A stretch of DNA of 64,000 nucleotides from Flavobacteriaceae bacterium Ap0902. GTDB lineage: Bacteria > Bacteroidota > Bacteroidia > Flavobacteriales > Weeksellaceae. The stretch spans positions 186,001 to 250,000 of the forward strand of contig WTFG01000002.1 of the NCBI GenBank assembly GCA_009835005.1, given 5' to 3'. Shown one piece after another: positions 9,098 through 18,326 of this stretch (position 1 is the first letter of the stretch; each line of letters begins with the position of its first letter). Under the pieces are notes generated by a model that was given only the letters and a program-made list of their open reading frames with translations, was not told where the DNA came from and ran no database searches. The translations under genes were made by a program, and so were the position numbers.

Positions 9098-10114
9098 TTA
9101 AATGTTGAGTTCATTAAATAATTCAACTAAGTTATCATCACTTGGTCTTGGTGCATCTGGTGAGACAATCTCTCCCTCTTTCCCTACCAAAATGAATCTA
9201 GGGATACCTTGAATTTCATAAGCTTTTACGAAATCGGATTTCCAATCATTTTCTGCAAAAATTTGCACACCTTTTAAATCCTCATCTTTTACAAAATTAG
9301 CCCATTTTTGTTTATCCTTGGCTGGGTCTATAGACATACTCACAAAGACTATCTCTCTGTCATGATATTCTTGTTCCAGTTCTTTTAAATGAGGTATTTC
9401 TCTTTTACATGGTCCACACCAAGTAGCCCATACATCTATATAAACATACTTTCCTTTAAAATCACTTAATCTTACAATATCTCCATCTATGCTTTCCATA
9501 GCGAATTCTGGAGATGGTTTGCCTGTAAATTTTTCTTTTATCTCTTGTGATTTTTGATAGTATTTCTTGAAACCATCCACACTGTTCTTCATTTCTGCAT
9601 CCATATCCTTCCAGATAGAAGGTGGGATGTTGCTATTTTTTGTTTTAAAAGCAGCATATTCATTTTCGTAAGCAACTAAAACAGAATCAAATTGATTTTT
9701 AGGTAAATCTAATGTCTGTTTATTTAAATATTCAGAAGATAGTTTGTAGCGATTGATAAAAGCATTGCTAATATTAGCACTGGTGTTTTTCCCTTCAAAA
9801 TTTAATTTCTGATCAAAGTCGCTATAATCTGTTATGATCTTAACCTCATCATTGTTTCTAAGATAAATGGTCCCATATTCATCTCCAATTTTAAATTGAT
9901 ATTTACCTTCTTCTACCTTCAATGTATCTTTAAAAGTTCCATCCTCTTGAATAGCAATCTGTTTCTTATAACCATCTGGAATAAAAACGGTGATGCTATC
10001 TGCTTCTGGAATTAAGTTTTCTACTTCACCTTCTAAAGTAACATAATCCTTTGGTTCATCTTGACAAGCAAAGAAAGTTAAGAGAGAGAAAGCTATCCAT
10101 AATATTTTTTTCAT
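9098..10114 (-). CDS. TlpA-like thioredoxin-fold lipoprotein with N-terminal DUF4369-like domain
   Basis: Membrane-anchored thiol-disulfide oxidoreductase of the kind common in Bacteroidetes. The N-terminus MKKILWIAFSLLTFFACQ is a lipoprotein signal with the lipid-bearing Cys at residue 17. Residues about 25-115 form a beta-rich DUF4369-like domain (VTLEGEVENL, QFKIGDEYGTIYL). Residues about 195-338 are AhpC/TSA-thioredoxin with the redox motif WCGPC and the cis-Pro in IQGIPRFILV. It probably faces the periplasm and reduces or matures envelope or cytochrome proteins. It follows tesB by 26 bp and is likely co-transcribed, although no functional tie is obvious. Confidence 0.88.
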   Translation of the reverse strand: MKKILWIAFSLLTFFACQDEPKDYVTLEGEVENLIPEADSITVFIPDGYKKQIAIQEDGTFKDTLKVEEGKYQFKIGDEYGTIYLRNNDEVKIITDYSDFDQKLNFEGKNTSANISNAFINRYKLSSEYLNKQTLDLPKNQFDSVLVAYENEYAAFKTKNSNIPPSIWKDMDAEMKNSVDGFKKYYQKSQEIKEKFTGKPSPEFAMESIDGDIVRLSDFKGKYVYIDVWATWCGPCKREIPHLKELEQEYHDREIVFVSMSIDPAKDKQKWANFVKDEDLKGVQIFAENDWKSDFVKAYEIQGIPRFILVGKEGEIVSPDAPRPSDDNLVELFNELNI

Positions 10115-10140
10115 GTTCTATATATTTAATATGACTGTTA

Positions 10141-11004
10141 TTATTTCTTTTTAATTGGTCTTAATAATCCTTCTTGGGTAATACTGGCAATTAGCTCACC
10201 TTTTTCTGTGAAGATATTACCTCTTGTAAAACCTCTTGCATTATGAGCACTAGGTGTATCAATAGCAAAAAGCATCCATTGGTTAATATCAAAATCTCTA
10301 AAAAACCACATAGAATGATCTAATGTAGCCATTTGCATATTCCCCATATGTGCTTTGTCCGCATTGGGCTGCAAAGCAGTGGCCAAAATATTATAATCAG
10401 AAATATATGCAATGATGCATTGATTTAACTTGATATCATTTTTTGTCTCTCCTTTTAGTTTAAACCATACATTTTGATACGGAGGCATTTTATCTGGCTC
10501 CATTGGGTTTGTAATAATAGATGGTTTAAAGATAATAGGTCTTTCAATAGATAGAAATTCTCTTAAAGGCTTAGGCATAAATTCCTTATACTTCTCAAAT
10601 AATTCATCCCAACTGGTTAAATCTGAGTAATGTGGAACATCTGGCATTTCAAATTGGTGCTCATAGCCATCTTCTCTAATTTGAAAACTCCCACTCATAA
10701 AAAAGATTACCTTGCCATTTTGTTTTGCCAAAACCCGGCGCACAGAAAAACTACCACCATCTCTAATATTTTCTACCTCAAAGATAATAGGTTTATCCAA
10801 TTGGCCTGGCAAAATGAAATAAGATTGAATAGAATTACAATACCTATCCTCTGGCACTGATTGACTCATAGCATATAAACCTTGTGCCAGCACTTGCCCA
10901 CCAAAAATATGAGGACTCCCAATGGATTGATTATAGCCCTTATATAGATTGGTATCTATTTTTTCTACTTGGAGTAAGTCTATAAGTTCATTGATATGAA
11001 TCAC
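10141..11004 (-). CDS. tesB: acyl-CoA thioesterase II
   Basis: Hydrolyses medium- and long-chain acyl-CoA to free fatty acid and CoA. It has a double hot-dog fold. The Asp/Thr/Gln catalytic residues fall in LDHSMWFF, HNARGFTRGN and ASITQEGLLR. The frame extends to a TTG at 11022, but a minus-strand TATCTTTG (-7 consensus) overlaps that TTG, so I prefer the GTG at 11004, which begins VIHINELIDLLQ and aligns with the usual TesB N-terminus. The start remains uncertain. The length of about 287 residues is typical. It heads a probable two-gene operon with the TlpA-like lipoprotein. Confidence 0.92.
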   Translation of the reverse strand: MIHINELIDLLQVEKIDTNLYKGYNQSIGSPHIFGGQVLAQGLYAMSQSVPEDRYCNSIQSYFILPGQLDKPIIFEVENIRDGGSFSVRRVLAKQNGKVIFFMSGSFQIREDGYEHQFEMPDVPHYSDLTSWDELFEKYKEFMPKPLREFLSIERPIIFKPSIITNPMEPDKMPPYQNVWFKLKGETKNDIKLNQCIIAYISDYNILATALQPNADKAHMGNMQMATLDHSMWFFRDFDINQWMLFAIDTPSAHNARGFTRGNIFTEKGELIASITQEGLLRPIKKK

Positions 11005-11088
11005 GCTAATTAATTTGATCAAAGATAATTAAAATTTAGCTATTTATATGTCTTGATATTTAAAGTTCAATTTAGAAAATTTTGAATT

Positions 11089-11120
11089 AAAAAAAACCGT
11101 CTGGAGAAAAAGTCTAGACG
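11089..11120 (-). terminator. terminator after the His-rich lipoprotein gene
   Basis: CGTCTGGA and TCTAGACG form an 8-bp stem. On the minus strand it is followed by a run of eight T. Confidence 0.75.
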
Positions 11121-11153
11121 AGTAGAACATTAAAATGATCATTTAAAAAGTGA

Positions 11154-11726
11154 TTATTCTATATTCACGCTATAAGTAGCGACTACATCGCTAGAACCAC
11201 CTACAGAAGAACCAAAATTATTGTTAGCGCTGTCATCAACACTTGTAGGTTCATGTTTTAGGGTGATGGTTAAATTCCCAGAACCCGTGTTATTGGTTGT
11301 TATCTGAACTTTTTTACCAATTTTAGTTCCATCTGCTCTGGTAGTAGAAGCATCATCCGTTCTAATTAAGCTAAAATCAACAGAACTTGTTTTTTCATAT
11401 ACAAAGAAGTGTTCTTCTTTCTCTTCTATGATTTCTCCTACGATGTTTTCTTCCTCATCATTGGCTCCATGGGACATCATTCCCGTTACTTCAAAGTTAT
11501 AAGTAGAATTTGGTCTTAGCGTGATCACATCATCTGATATCGCATCACCTGCCACAAAGATATATTCCATAGGATTGTTTCCATCTGCATCTGTTTGGGT
11601 GATGATAAATTCATGAATTTCCTCATTGTCATGGATGTGTTCTGGCGTATCATCGTCACTAGAGCATCCTGTGAATAAAATGGCTGTTGCACATACGGCG
11701 GATAAGATTTTAGTCTTTTTCATCAT
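11154..11726 (-). CDS. His/acidic-rich lipoprotein encoded with a TonB-dependent receptor
   Basis: 190-aa predicted lipoprotein. Signal MKKTKILSAVCATAILFTGC ends in the lipobox Cys, followed by SSDDDTPEHIHDNEEIHEF, a His/Asp/Glu cluster suited to metal binding. The rest is beta-rich (TYNFEVTGMMSHGAND, GNLTITLKHEPTS). It starts 7 bp after the stop of the upstream receptor gene, so the two are one operon. Proteins of this pattern are often labelled 'type 1 periplasmic binding fold' in flavobacteria, but no biochemical role is known to me. By context I infer a surface or periplasmic partner in metal (zinc-like) capture. The first or second Met may be the true start. Confidence 0.75.
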   Translation of the reverse strand: MMKKTKILSAVCATAILFTGCSSDDDTPEHIHDNEEIHEFIITQTDADGNNPMEYIFVAGDAISDDVITLRPNSTYNFEVTGMMSHGANDEEENIVGEIIEEKEEHFFVYEKTSSVDFSLIRTDDASTTRADGTKIGKKVQITTNNTGSGNLTITLKHEPTSVDDSANNNFGSSVGGSSDVVATYSVNIE

Positions 11727-11733
11727 TTAATAT

Positions 11734-14142
11734 TTAAAAATTAATAATTAATTGTAATTCTATTTGTTTACCCAATTCATCTGCATAATAGCGAAATCGG
11801 TTCAGGTAGTTTCTGTATGATTGATTGAATAAATTGTTTACTTTTAAGTTAATTTGTGTTTTTGCTAATGTGTTGGGAATTTCAATACCTGCATTTAAAC
11901 CTACTAAAAAATAAGCATCTGGTGCAGAACTTAAATCTAATTCTCTGGTGACCTGTACACCATTTTCTAAAAAACTTATATCAAAATTATAATCAGGATA
12001 ACGGTTCTGTCTTGCGGTATATTCTGTATTAATCCCAATGTTTGGGCTCCATTTAGAATTTATTTCATAATTTAAATTTTGCTTCCATTGCAGCGGAGGC
12101 ATTAAGATTAAGGGAACATGATGGTTTGTATCTTCTCCATGAATATAAGAAAGTTGATTAACCCAGCTTAAATGAGGATTAAGTTGTAAATGAGTATCCA
12201 CATCTATACCATATAATTTAACTTGCGTTTGTCTATAACTATATACGGGGAATGCTCCTCTAATCGTATATCTAGCACCAGTAGGGATTTGATAGATATA
12301 ATCATTAATTTGATTATAATATCCTAAAATATCAAAGCTAAAGCCTTCTAATAAATTTAATTGCTGAATATATTCTAGGGAAATTTTATGAGAGGTTTCT
12401 GGTTTAATTCTTACATCTCCTAATTCTATAGAAACAGCAGAGTGGTGTAAACCCTCACTAAAGAGTTCTGATGGATTAGGTGAGCGATTGTTTAATGCAT
12501 AATTTAATCTGAACTGGGTAGCATTAATAGGTATAAAATGGACGCCAGCACTTGCGGAAACTGTATGAAAGTTTAAATCAAACTTTGTAAGCCATTCATC
12601 TGCATAACTATCCACAATATTGTCACTAAAATCAAGGTCATAGTTCATTAAATTCCAAAAATCTTTTTTATAAAATTTTTGCGTTTTAATCTGATTATAA
12701 TCATAACGCAATCCAGCATCTAAATTCCAATGCGTGTTTAAATTAAAATTAGCAGAGGCAAATGCACCTAGATTATATTTATCATAATCTGGAATCAATC
12801 TCTTAACGCCAGTTTCTGGATTAGAAAAATTATACTGATACATGCCAGATAGTCCTGTTATAAATTCCCAATTTTTTAAATAATCTATAGTCAAAACCAG
12901 TTCACTGGTATGGGTGGTGAGTTCTGTATCCATAGATGGTATATTCTTATTTTCTCCCAATCTTAAATCAAATTCTTTTCTATTATTAAATTGAAAAGCA
13001 TAGGATAATTCTAATTTACCAAAAGAAGACCACCTGTTTTCTGCTTTAATTTTAGCCAAATGATGGATTATGTTTTGATATGGTTTATCTATGGTATAAC
13101 TAAAATCTTCTATGGGTGTAGGTGTGGATGCATTTATGGCATAGTATAAATCTCTTAAATTGCCAAGATGGGTCGCTTTTAATATCCCCAAATCTTGGTT
13201 AAAATAGCTATAACTAGCACGTACATTTCTCTTAAAATCTCCCCATTTGAGTTCGGTCATCAGCGATTGATGCTCACTAGCGGTATTGGTCAAAATATAA
13301 TCTGGTGTCTCTAAATCACCCATTCTTTTATAAGAACCTTGCACTTGAAAAGCTACATCATTATGAAAGCCTTTTTGTACTCTAATTACAGCGTTTCCAC
13401 CCCGTCCATTGCTCTGTCCATTGAGTAGAACGTGTCCCCGCAAAGTGTCTTTTTGTGGCAACTTATGATATTCTGCTAATACAACACCGCCCACAGCATC
13501 ACCGCCATAGCGCAGAGCACCCCCACCTTTAATGAGTTTAATATCAGAAAAATTATTCACATCCATATTTGGGGCATGTTCCACACCCCATTCCATATCT
13601 TCTTGTTTAACGCCATTATTCAACATCAAAATCCTACTGCTATGCATTCCATGAATGATTGGCTTCACGATATTGCTACCAGTAGAAAGTCCTTCTACGC
13701 CACTAATATTTTTGAGTAAGGCTCCTATAGCCTCAGCGCTGTTTTTTTGTATATCCTCATCATGAATGTGTTTTTCTTTCAAGGAATTAATGGTCTCATG
13801 TTGCATCCCTTGGACTTCTATTTTCTCTAAATCTATGATATGGTGTTCTAGAAAAATAATAATATCCTCGTTTTCATCTTTGGCAAGTTCATAGATTTCT
13901 GGGTCAGAATTCACATGGGTAACCCTGATTTCATAAGAATCAGGACATAACCCTTTAAATTGAAAGGTTCCATTTTCGCCTGAGGTAGTTCTGAATTCAG
14001 TATTTAAAATATGTAAATCTGCGTGACTAATGGGTTCTCCCGAATGGAAATCCAGCACCACCCCAGAAATAACTCTCTCGCATTCTTGGGCTTGTACAAT
14101 CATAGCTATACAAAAGCACCAAATACTTAGTATTTGTTTCAT
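11734..14142 (-). CDS. TonB-dependent outer-membrane receptor, possible zinc-type
   Basis: Outer-membrane active transporter of about 802 aa. The longest frame begins at 14187, but the ATG at 14142 gives a normal signal peptide (MKQILSIWCFCIAMIVQAQ). Domain order: a carboxypeptidase-regulatory-like domain (about 25-105, ISGVVLDFHSGEPISHADL), a plug (about 120-235) and a beta-barrel ending in the aromatic LQLIINF. The plug has KPIIHGMHSSRILMLNNGV followed by WGVEHAPNMD, reminiscent of the ZnuD-type zinc receptors, and the KEKHIHDEDI stretch is His-rich. The downstream His-rich lipoprotein and upstream small protein support metal uptake. The substrate assignment is inference. Confidence 0.88.
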   Translation of the reverse strand: MKQILSIWCFCIAMIVQAQECERVISGVVLDFHSGEPISHADLHILNTEFRTTSGENGTFQFKGLCPDSYEIRVTHVNSDPEIYELAKDENEDIIIFLEHHIIDLEKIEVQGMQHETINSLKEKHIHDEDIQKNSAEAIGALLKNISGVEGLSTGSNIVKPIIHGMHSSRILMLNNGVKQEDMEWGVEHAPNMDVNNFSDIKLIKGGGALRYGGDAVGGVVLAEYHKLPQKDTLRGHVLLNGQSNGRGGNAVIRVQKGFHNDVAFQVQGSYKRMGDLETPDYILTNTASEHQSLMTELKWGDFKRNVRASYSYFNQDLGILKATHLGNLRDLYYAINASTPTPIEDFSYTIDKPYQNIIHHLAKIKAENRWSSFGKLELSYAFQFNNRKEFDLRLGENKNIPSMDTELTTHTSELVLTIDYLKNWEFITGLSGMYQYNFSNPETGVKRLIPDYDKYNLGAFASANFNLNTHWNLDAGLRYDYNQIKTQKFYKKDFWNLMNYDLDFSDNIVDSYADEWLTKFDLNFHTVSASAGVHFIPINATQFRLNYALNNRSPNPSELFSEGLHHSAVSIELGDVRIKPETSHKISLEYIQQLNLLEGFSFDILGYYNQINDYIYQIPTGARYTIRGAFPVYSYRQTQVKLYGIDVDTHLQLNPHLSWVNQLSYIHGEDTNHHVPLILMPPLQWKQNLNYEINSKWSPNIGINTEYTARQNRYPDYNFDISFLENGVQVTRELDLSSAPDAYFLVGLNAGIEIPNTLAKTQINLKVNNLFNQSYRNYLNRFRYYADELGKQIELQLIINF

Positions 14143-14177
14143 TATAATACAAATTATATATAAGATAAAACAGATTA

Positions 14178-14204
14178 ATTGAATCAATAGATTGATTGAA
14201 TCAA
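14178..14204. promoter_or_regulatory. palindromic operator candidate upstream of the receptor gene
   Basis: Two adjacent odd-centred palindromes, ATTGAATCAAT (14178-14188) and TTGATTGAATCAA (14192-14204), lie 36-62 bp upstream of the receptor start and share the half-site ATTGA/TCAAT. This looks like a dimer operator, for example for a Fur/Zur-type repressor, but the regulator is not identified. Confidence 0.4.
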
Positions 14205-14249
14205 ACTAATAGAAAATTCTTTAGAATTGAGTGAATAAGTGAACTCAAA

Positions 14250-14558
14250 TTAGGCAATCGGTGGTGCGCGAAGAGAGAAATAAGGTCTTAAAACACGAGT
14301 AGTGATATTCTTATCCTTGGATATAATTATACTAGATATGGCTATATTTTCTATCTGTTCTGTCAAGGTATATGAGTCAGAATTTAGAAAAGAGTCTTGC
14401 CCGTTGGTGACTAATTTTATATAATTACAATCCTGGAGTGTTTGGTGTTGATGCGTATTGTCCAGAGAAGAATTATGCAACAGAAAATGCATCGGTGTTA
14501 TATTAAAGAAATATACACCAATCAGAATAGAAATCAGAAAAGATTTAAACCATTGCAT
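14250..14558 (-). CDS. small exported protein upstream of metal-type receptor
   Basis: 102-aa protein with an N-terminal hydrophobic helix (FLISILIGVYFF) and otherwise soluble sequence ending in LRPYFSLRAPPIA. It contains HQHQ in its middle. Short proteins with an RAPP or RGPP tail are frequently found just ahead of TonB receptors for metals in Bacteroidetes. I do not know a function. It is transcribed in the same direction as the receptor and His-rich lipoprotein and separated from the receptor gene by the palindromes at 14178-14204. Likely periplasmic or membrane-anchored. Confidence 0.6.
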   Translation of the reverse strand: MQWFKSFLISILIGVYFFNITPMHFLLHNSSLDNTHQHQTLQDCNYIKLVTNGQDSFLNSDSYTLTEQIENIAISSIIISKDKNITTRVLRPYFSLRAPPIA

Positions 14559-14570
14559 CGTGTGGCAAAT

Positions 14571-15272
14571 TTAAACTATTTTTGATTGAGAAAAAATTTT
14601 AATGTATTCATTGAAATAGGAGAGGAGGTCTTGTTCTATTTTCTTGGGCATTCTCCTATGGGCTTCTCCTTTTTCTTCTAGGGCTATTAAATCACCCTTA
14701 TTTTTAATTTTATCAATGGCTTCTATAAGCATTTTTATCTCTGTTTCATATTGGCGATAGGCTACTGCATGAAAAGTGTCATTTTCATATATAGGGATTT
14801 CCACTCTATCTATCAACCAGCCTGCATCTGTTTTATCATTGATGATATGGGAAGTAACGCCAATTTTTTTCTTGTAATAAATAGCCCATTTCAAAGCATC
14901 TAGTCCTCTTATATCTGGCAAATAGGCTGGGTGAGAGTTTATAATGGCATGATTTAACACCAATTCTTTAGGTAACAACCCTGCGCCTGCAACTAGGGTT
15001 GCTGTAGGTTTCATTTCGTCTAAGATCTCTGCTAAATGCCTAGATTCTACTTTTTTGAAATCATACCCAAGATTACGCGCTAGTTCCTGTGGATAAATGG
15101 GGAAAGCCTGCGAGGGTCTATGGTTATAAATTGGTTTAAATGGATTTTCTCTAAAAACAAAAGGTAACGCTAATAGCATTACCTTTTGATAATTATGCAT
15201 TTTGAGTCCTGATATTACATCTTGTGTTTTTCTATGAGGATAATCGTAAGTAATTACTACAATTGGGCTCAT
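14571..15272 (-). CDS. formyltransferase family protein
   Basis: 233-aa protein of the formyl-transferase fold shared by PurN, Fmt and sugar N-formyltransferases. The Asn-His-Asp catalytic triad is visible in INSHPAYLPDIRG (Asn, His) and NDKTDAGWLIDR (Asp). It lacks the C-terminal OB domain of Fmt, and its N-terminus (MSPIVVITYDYPHRKTQDV) is unlike PurN, so a formyl-10-THF-dependent sugar or amino acid N-formyltransferase is possible. It starts 8 bp after the GH13 lipoprotein stop, so the two are co-transcribed. The specific substrate cannot be told. Confidence 0.8.
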   Translation of the reverse strand: MSPIVVITYDYPHRKTQDVISGLKMHNYQKVMLLALPFVFRENPFKPIYNHRPSQAFPIYPQELARNLGYDFKKVESRHLAEILDEMKPTATLVAGAGLLPKELVLNHAIINSHPAYLPDIRGLDALKWAIYYKKKIGVTSHIINDKTDAGWLIDRVEIPIYENDTFHAVAYRQYETEIKMLIEAIDKIKNKGDLIALEEKGEAHRRMPKKIEQDLLSYFNEYIKIFSQSKIV

Positions 15273-15280
15273 ATTTCAAC

Positions 15281-16678
15281 TTATTGTCCTAAAACTACAG
15301 TAGAATGTGGAGGAATTTCAACGCCTCTATCAGAAACAGTATGTTCAACACTTTCTAATAAATTCTTTTCTAAATTTAATCCAGTCAAAGAAATTTTAGA
15401 TATATACATGGGGTAATTAGAATAATTTTGTAATACTGCTAGATGTTTGTCATCTTTAGAGATTATAAAGTTAAATACTAGATCATCCGCACTCAAAACT
15501 TCATAAGTTGCTCTAGAGTCATTCCATAAGACTTCATGCTTATCCAAAATTTTATTCAAGTTTTGATAAAAAGAGGTGTATTCATAATCGCCCCAGTCAA
15601 TAGGATCTTTTTCAAAGAATTTTAACTGCTTGTTCAATCCAGACTCTTGTCCATTGTAGATTAAGGGCATACCACCCATGAAGAACGTCAATGCTTGATA
15701 GTTTTGCAAATTGGTAGAGAACTTATCTCTTTCTAAATAGTTCCAAGAATTCTCATCATGATTGGTAGTGAAGAACATGGTGATATCACCTTCATCATGT
15801 TCATTGCTTAGTTTTTCTAAATATACTGGAATGGCGTTGAAGGTTTTTTCCCCATCTGCAATTTCTATGATTAAATCTTTGAAAGGCCAGCCATAAGTCA
15901 TATCGAATGCCTCATATAATTCTGGTTTGGCGCCCTCTGCTAACATGAATACAGGTTTTATGCTGTCTAGTTTTGCCCGGGTATCCACCCAAAAATCTAA
16001 TGGGACATATTCTGCCACATCACAACGGAATCCATCTATATTGGTTTCTTTTATCCAGTACTGCATCGCATCTTGCATCGCAGCACGCATGTCAGGATTA
16101 TCATAATTTAAGTCTGCAACGTCCATCCAATCTGTTCCTATAGTTGGTATGGGAGCATTGCCTAAACTGTCTTTGGTATAGTAATCTAAATGATCCTTTA
16201 TCCAAACATTATCTGGAGAAGAATGATTGGCTACCCAATCAATAATTACTTTTAACCCCAAATCATGTGCGGTATCCACCAGCAATTTAAAATCCTCTAA
16301 ATTCCCAAATTCTGGATTTACTGCTTTATAGTCTTTCACAGCATAATAACTTCCAAGCGTTCCCTTGCGGTTAAGCTCTCCAATAGGATGAATAGGCATA
16401 AGCCATATAATGTCTATTCCCAAATCTTTAATCCTCTGTAAATCATTGGTAACAGCCTCAAAAGTACCTTCCTCTGAAAACTGTCTAACATTGATTTCAT
16501 AAATTGTAGCATTTTTAGACCAAGATACATGTTCATTTTTTGGAGTCATGTCTTCTTCATTATTTATTGCTAATTTTAATGAGTCTTCTAGTACATTACC
16601 ATCAGCATTCTCTATGGTAGATTTATTTTTGCAACCAAAGATTAAAAAAATACAAAAGAAGAGGATTCTATAGTGCAT
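15281..16678 (-). CDS. GH13 alpha-amylase family lipoprotein
   Basis: 465-aa glycoside hydrolase family 13 protein acting on alpha-glucans. The signal MHYRILFFCIFLIFGC ends in a lipobox Cys, so the enzyme is envelope-anchored. The four conserved GH13 regions are in order: DWVANHSS (I), DGFRCDVAEY with the Asp nucleophile (II), MLAEGAKPELYEA with the general acid Glu (III) and TTNHDENSW (IV). A short beta-sheet C-terminal domain follows. It stands upstream of the formyltransferase gene. Together with malQ at 59 kb it shows that the organism handles starch or glycogen. The exact product (maltose or maltooligosaccharides) is not resolved. Confidence 0.92.
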   Translation of the reverse strand: MHYRILFFCIFLIFGCKNKSTIENADGNVLEDSLKLAINNEEDMTPKNEHVSWSKNATIYEINVRQFSEEGTFEAVTNDLQRIKDLGIDIIWLMPIHPIGELNRKGTLGSYYAVKDYKAVNPEFGNLEDFKLLVDTAHDLGLKVIIDWVANHSSPDNVWIKDHLDYYTKDSLGNAPIPTIGTDWMDVADLNYDNPDMRAAMQDAMQYWIKETNIDGFRCDVAEYVPLDFWVDTRAKLDSIKPVFMLAEGAKPELYEAFDMTYGWPFKDLIIEIADGEKTFNAIPVYLEKLSNEHDEGDITMFFTTNHDENSWNYLERDKFSTNLQNYQALTFFMGGMPLIYNGQESGLNKQLKFFEKDPIDWGDYEYTSFYQNLNKILDKHEVLWNDSRATYEVLSADDLVFNFIISKDDKHLAVLQNYSNYPMYISKISLTGLNLEKNLLESVEHTVSDRGVEIPPHSTVVLGQ

Positions 16679-16806
16679 TGGATAGGGGATTTTTTATACT
16701 AGCAAAGATAGAGCTTAGCGAATTTTAAAGCAAACGTTTTACCAACTTTGTGATAACATATAATTCACTTGTGGAACACATCATATACTTCTTCTTTTTA
16801 TTACTT

Positions 16807-18276
16807 TCACTCCTTTTCTTGGCTATTAATTTTAGCAGATTGGATGAGGGTAGGCGATATCGTTTTTTTACTTTTAATCCCTAAATTTTTTAATTTCTGC
16901 GATTGATTAACTAGATTATCTCTACCTGTATGGAGTTGTTTATAAGCCTGCTCGTATGATGCATGGGCCCTGTTCAATTGCTTACCTACTTCTTCCAAAT
17001 TAGAAATAAATCCAACAAATTTATCATATAATTTAGCCCCTCTGTGAGCAATTTCTAGCGCATTCTTATTTTGATAATCTCTTTTCCATAAATCTGCCAA
17101 CAATTTTAGAGAGGTAATCAGATTACTAGGATTTAATAGCAATATTCTTTTGTCATAAGCATATTCCCATAAATTAGGATCTTTTTGCATCGCTGCTATA
17201 TATGCAGACTCACTGGGGATGAACATCATAACAAAATCCAATGATTTACTATAATCATCATAAGCTTTTTGGGAGAGCTGATTGATGTGATTTTTGATAG
17301 ATTTTAAATGTTGATTTAATTTAATTTCTAAGATTTCATCATCTAGCTCATCTATGGTGTCTAGAAAAGCTGTAAGAGAAACCTTGGAGTCTATAATCAC
17401 ATTTCTATTATCTGGGTATTTAACCACAGCATCTGGTCGCATCTTTTTACCAGAAAATTCAGAAAAGAGAGCCTTGTTATCTTCATCTTTTAATTGATAT
17501 TCCATAAAATATTCTCTGCCTTTTACCAGACCCGATTTCTCCAGGATATTTTCTAAAATCATTTCTCCCCAATTACCTTGTGTTTTACTTTCTGATTTCA
17601 AGGCTTTTGTTAGTTTTTTTGCATCCTCTGATATTTGTTGATTGAGCGCTGCTAGTTCCTTCACTTTTTCTCCCAAAGAAAATCTTTGCTTATTTTCTTT
17701 CTCATAGGTCTCATGAACAGTTTGTTTAAATTCATTGATTTTATCCTGAAAAGGCTTTAGGATTAAATCTAAATTTTCTTTGTTTTGAATGGCAAAACGA
17801 TGGGATTTTTCTTCCAAAATTTTATTTGCTAAATTCTCAAACTCTTTCTTAAACTTTTCATTTAACGCTTCTATCTTCAATCTTTCTTCGCCTAGTTTTT
17901 CAAGTAGATTTTTATTCTCTGTTTTCTGTTCAGAAAATGATATTTTTAATTTATTATATTGATAATCAATATTTAAAATCTTATTATTTAAATCTTTAAT
18001 TTCAGTATTTAATTGGCTATTTAGTATATTTAGATTTCTATTTTCTGATTGTAAACTATTCACTTCTAAGGATAGCTGTCTATTGGATTGGTCTAATTCT
18101 ATATTGTTCTTTTTCAATAGGGCGTTTTCAGATTTCAATTGCTCTAAATTCTCATTTAGATATTGGAAAGTTGTACTCGCTTGTTTCTTTAAAATTAGGT
18201 AAATAAGTCCTATTATCAATATAAATAATATAGCAAATAAGAGGTAGTGAATGAATGGTATATTCATATTCGGCAT
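16807..18276 (-). CDS. rmuC: DNA recombination protein RmuC
   Basis: 489 aa. One N-terminal membrane helix (residues about 8-27) is followed by a long coiled coil (about 30-170, with repeated QLKSEN/LNTEIKDLNNK heptads) and the RmuC core (about 220-450) containing KTQGNWGEMILENILEKSGL and MRPDAVVKYPDNRNVIIDSKV, a PD-(D/E)xK-like nuclease fold. RmuC limits rearrangements between inverted repeats. It is divergent from the DUF4126 gene 50 bp away. Confidence 0.93.
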   Translation of the reverse strand: MPNMNIPFIHYLLFAILFILIIGLIYLILKKQASTTFQYLNENLEQLKSENALLKKNNIELDQSNRQLSLEVNSLQSENRNLNILNSQLNTEIKDLNNKILNIDYQYNKLKISFSEQKTENKNLLEKLGEERLKIEALNEKFKKEFENLANKILEEKSHRFAIQNKENLDLILKPFQDKINEFKQTVHETYEKENKQRFSLGEKVKELAALNQQISEDAKKLTKALKSESKTQGNWGEMILENILEKSGLVKGREYFMEYQLKDEDNKALFSEFSGKKMRPDAVVKYPDNRNVIIDSKVSLTAFLDTIDELDDEILEIKLNQHLKSIKNHINQLSQKAYDDYSKSLDFVMMFIPSESAYIAAMQKDPNLWEYAYDKRILLLNPSNLITSLKLLADLWKRDYQNKNALEIAHRGAKLYDKFVGFISNLEEVGKQLNRAHASYEQAYKQLHTGRDNLVNQSQKLKNLGIKSKKTISPTLIQSAKINSQEKE

Positions 18277-18326
18277 AAATCTTGTTAAAACTTAGTTAAA
18301 TCAATTCTTAAATTTAAGAAATATAA

